Shown piece by piece: positions 52,905 to 53,210 of a DNA stretch of 53,210 bases. The notes under the pieces were generated by a model that did no database searches, was not told the origin of the DNA, and saw nothing but the letters and a program-made list of their open reading frames with translations. The stretch comes from Formosa sp. (lineage in GTDB: Bacteria; Bacteroidota; Bacteroidia; Flavobacteriales; Flavobacteriaceae). The stretch lies in contig JABHDE010000069.1 of NCBI GenBank assembly GCA_018673215.1, forward strand, positions 1 to 53,210. The letters run 5' to 3'. Within the stretch, counting starts at the first letter, position 1. The number at the start of each line of letters is the position of its first letter. The position numbers and the translations under genes were made by a program.

Positions 52905-53102
52905 TTATCTATCCTTAAATTTCCTTAAAAACGAGTAAATTGCATAAAATGTAACAAACATAATTATATTATGAATCATAGAAAACCTTGAAGGATTTAC
53001 CCCAAATACTACAGTAAAAATTGGTAACCAAATTAAAACTGAAAGAAATAAACTAATAGTTCCAGCAATAAACTTTTTTGATATGATTTTTTTAAAACTC
53101 AT
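52905..53102 (-). CDS. Small membrane protein, two helices
   Basis: A protein of 65 residues with two hydrophobic segments, about 11-34 (FIAGTISLFLSVLIWLPIFTVVF) and 42-58 (SMIHNIIMFVTFYAIYSFL), and basic ends. There is no motif that I recognise. Its ATG overlaps the stop of the gene upstream on the same strand (ATGA), so it is likely translated from a common message. The coding strand is very AT-rich compared with the rest of the window. Confidence 0.55.
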   Translation of the reverse strand: MSFKKIISKKFIAGTISLFLSVLIWLPIFTVVFGVNPSRFSMIHNIIMFVTFYAIYSFLRKFKDR

Positions 53103-53210
53103 CTTATATTAGTTATTTTTATAGAGTTTAATAATTTTTTAAAATCTGCATCCCATATACTCTTCTCATTAACTCTATAGGATAAAATTAATTGATGAGT
53201 TCTATCATTA
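53099..53210 (-). CDS. 3' end of a gene running out of the window
   Basis: The minus strand is open from the window edge to a TGA at 53099-53101. The last 36 residues are visible, ending SIWDADFKKLLNSIKITNIR. I do not recognise them. The stop overlaps the ATG of the small membrane protein gene in the form ATGA. Confidence 0.5.
   Translation of the reverse strand, partial: NDRTHQLILSYRVNEKSIWDADFKKLLNSIKITNIR

Noticed and set aside
1-53210. CRISPR arrays, transposases, phage genes, restriction or toxin-antitoxin systems
   Set aside because: I searched both strands by eye for regular repeats and for typical protein motifs and found none.

Overview
The window reads as chromosome of a marine-type Flavobacteriaceae (phylum Bacteroidota). 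Three things support this: type IX secretion C-terminal sorting tails on secreted proteases, promoters of the Bacteroidota form TTG-N16-21-TAnnTTTG with no Shine-Dalgarno sequences, and AT-rich DNA with flavobacterial family variants (GSCFA, DUF4286, an OlsF-like fused acyltransferase, a Mpl-type ligase). This is inference from sequence; no species is claimed. About 44 intact genes, four decayed genes and one tRNA fill the window, with little noncoding DNA. No insertion sequence, phage, CRISPR array or rRNA was seen.

Layout. 1-3344: cell-surface genes (3' end of a secreted protein, a lipoprotein, a type IX-secreted subtilisin). 3447-6284: rlmB and rarA forward, with a rhomboid protease and a small secreted protein facing them. 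13889-6281 (minus): adk, obgE, a TPR protein, mpl, a broken radC, a polysaccharide-deacetylase-like gene, a HAD phosphatase, a remnant of an outer-membrane protein gene, and the secreted protein. 14072-17766 (plus): purK, purE and an M3 oligopeptidase. 18701-23999 (plus): gcvP followed by a tight cassette of a FabH-like ketosynthase, a small methyltransferase-like protein and a family 2 glycosyltransferase. 29457-23983 (minus): alaS, a GSCFA protein, a crotonase and ilvE. 29582-30882 (plus): M23 peptidase and MerR regulator. 35161-30931: fbp, era and der (minus), with a decayed methyltransferase gene on the plus strand between era and der. 35279-38868 (plus): a GNAT acetyltransferase, lysC and an OlsF-like bifunctional acyltransferase.

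A long minus-strand series runs 47973-39127: ribF, serS, a TPR protein, a DUF4286 gene, rsmA, mgtE, a 2-hydroxyacid dehydrogenase, a DUF1801 gene, a broken glyoxalase gene and arsC. Next come a type IX-secreted M43 metalloprotease (50163-48169) and prs-rplY-pth (52622-50310). The right edge carries tRNA-Leu(CAA) and a small membrane gene coupled to a gene that runs out of the window.

Most of this is core housekeeping: ribosome-assembly GTPases, tRNA synthetases, purine, aspartate and glycine metabolism, and envelope building. The notable layer lies on top of it. Four genes are visibly decaying between intact neighbours. Three genes have a promoter box exactly four bases before the ATG, which suggests leaderless messages. 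Four convergent gene pairs overlap at their 3' ends. There are two lipid- or envelope-linked loci: the ketosynthase/methyltransferase/glycosyltransferase cassette and the OlsF-like fusion. I saw no clear-cut new defence or mobile system. The ketosynthase cassette is the best candidate for an undescribed pathway, and the decay pattern is the best genome-evolution signal.
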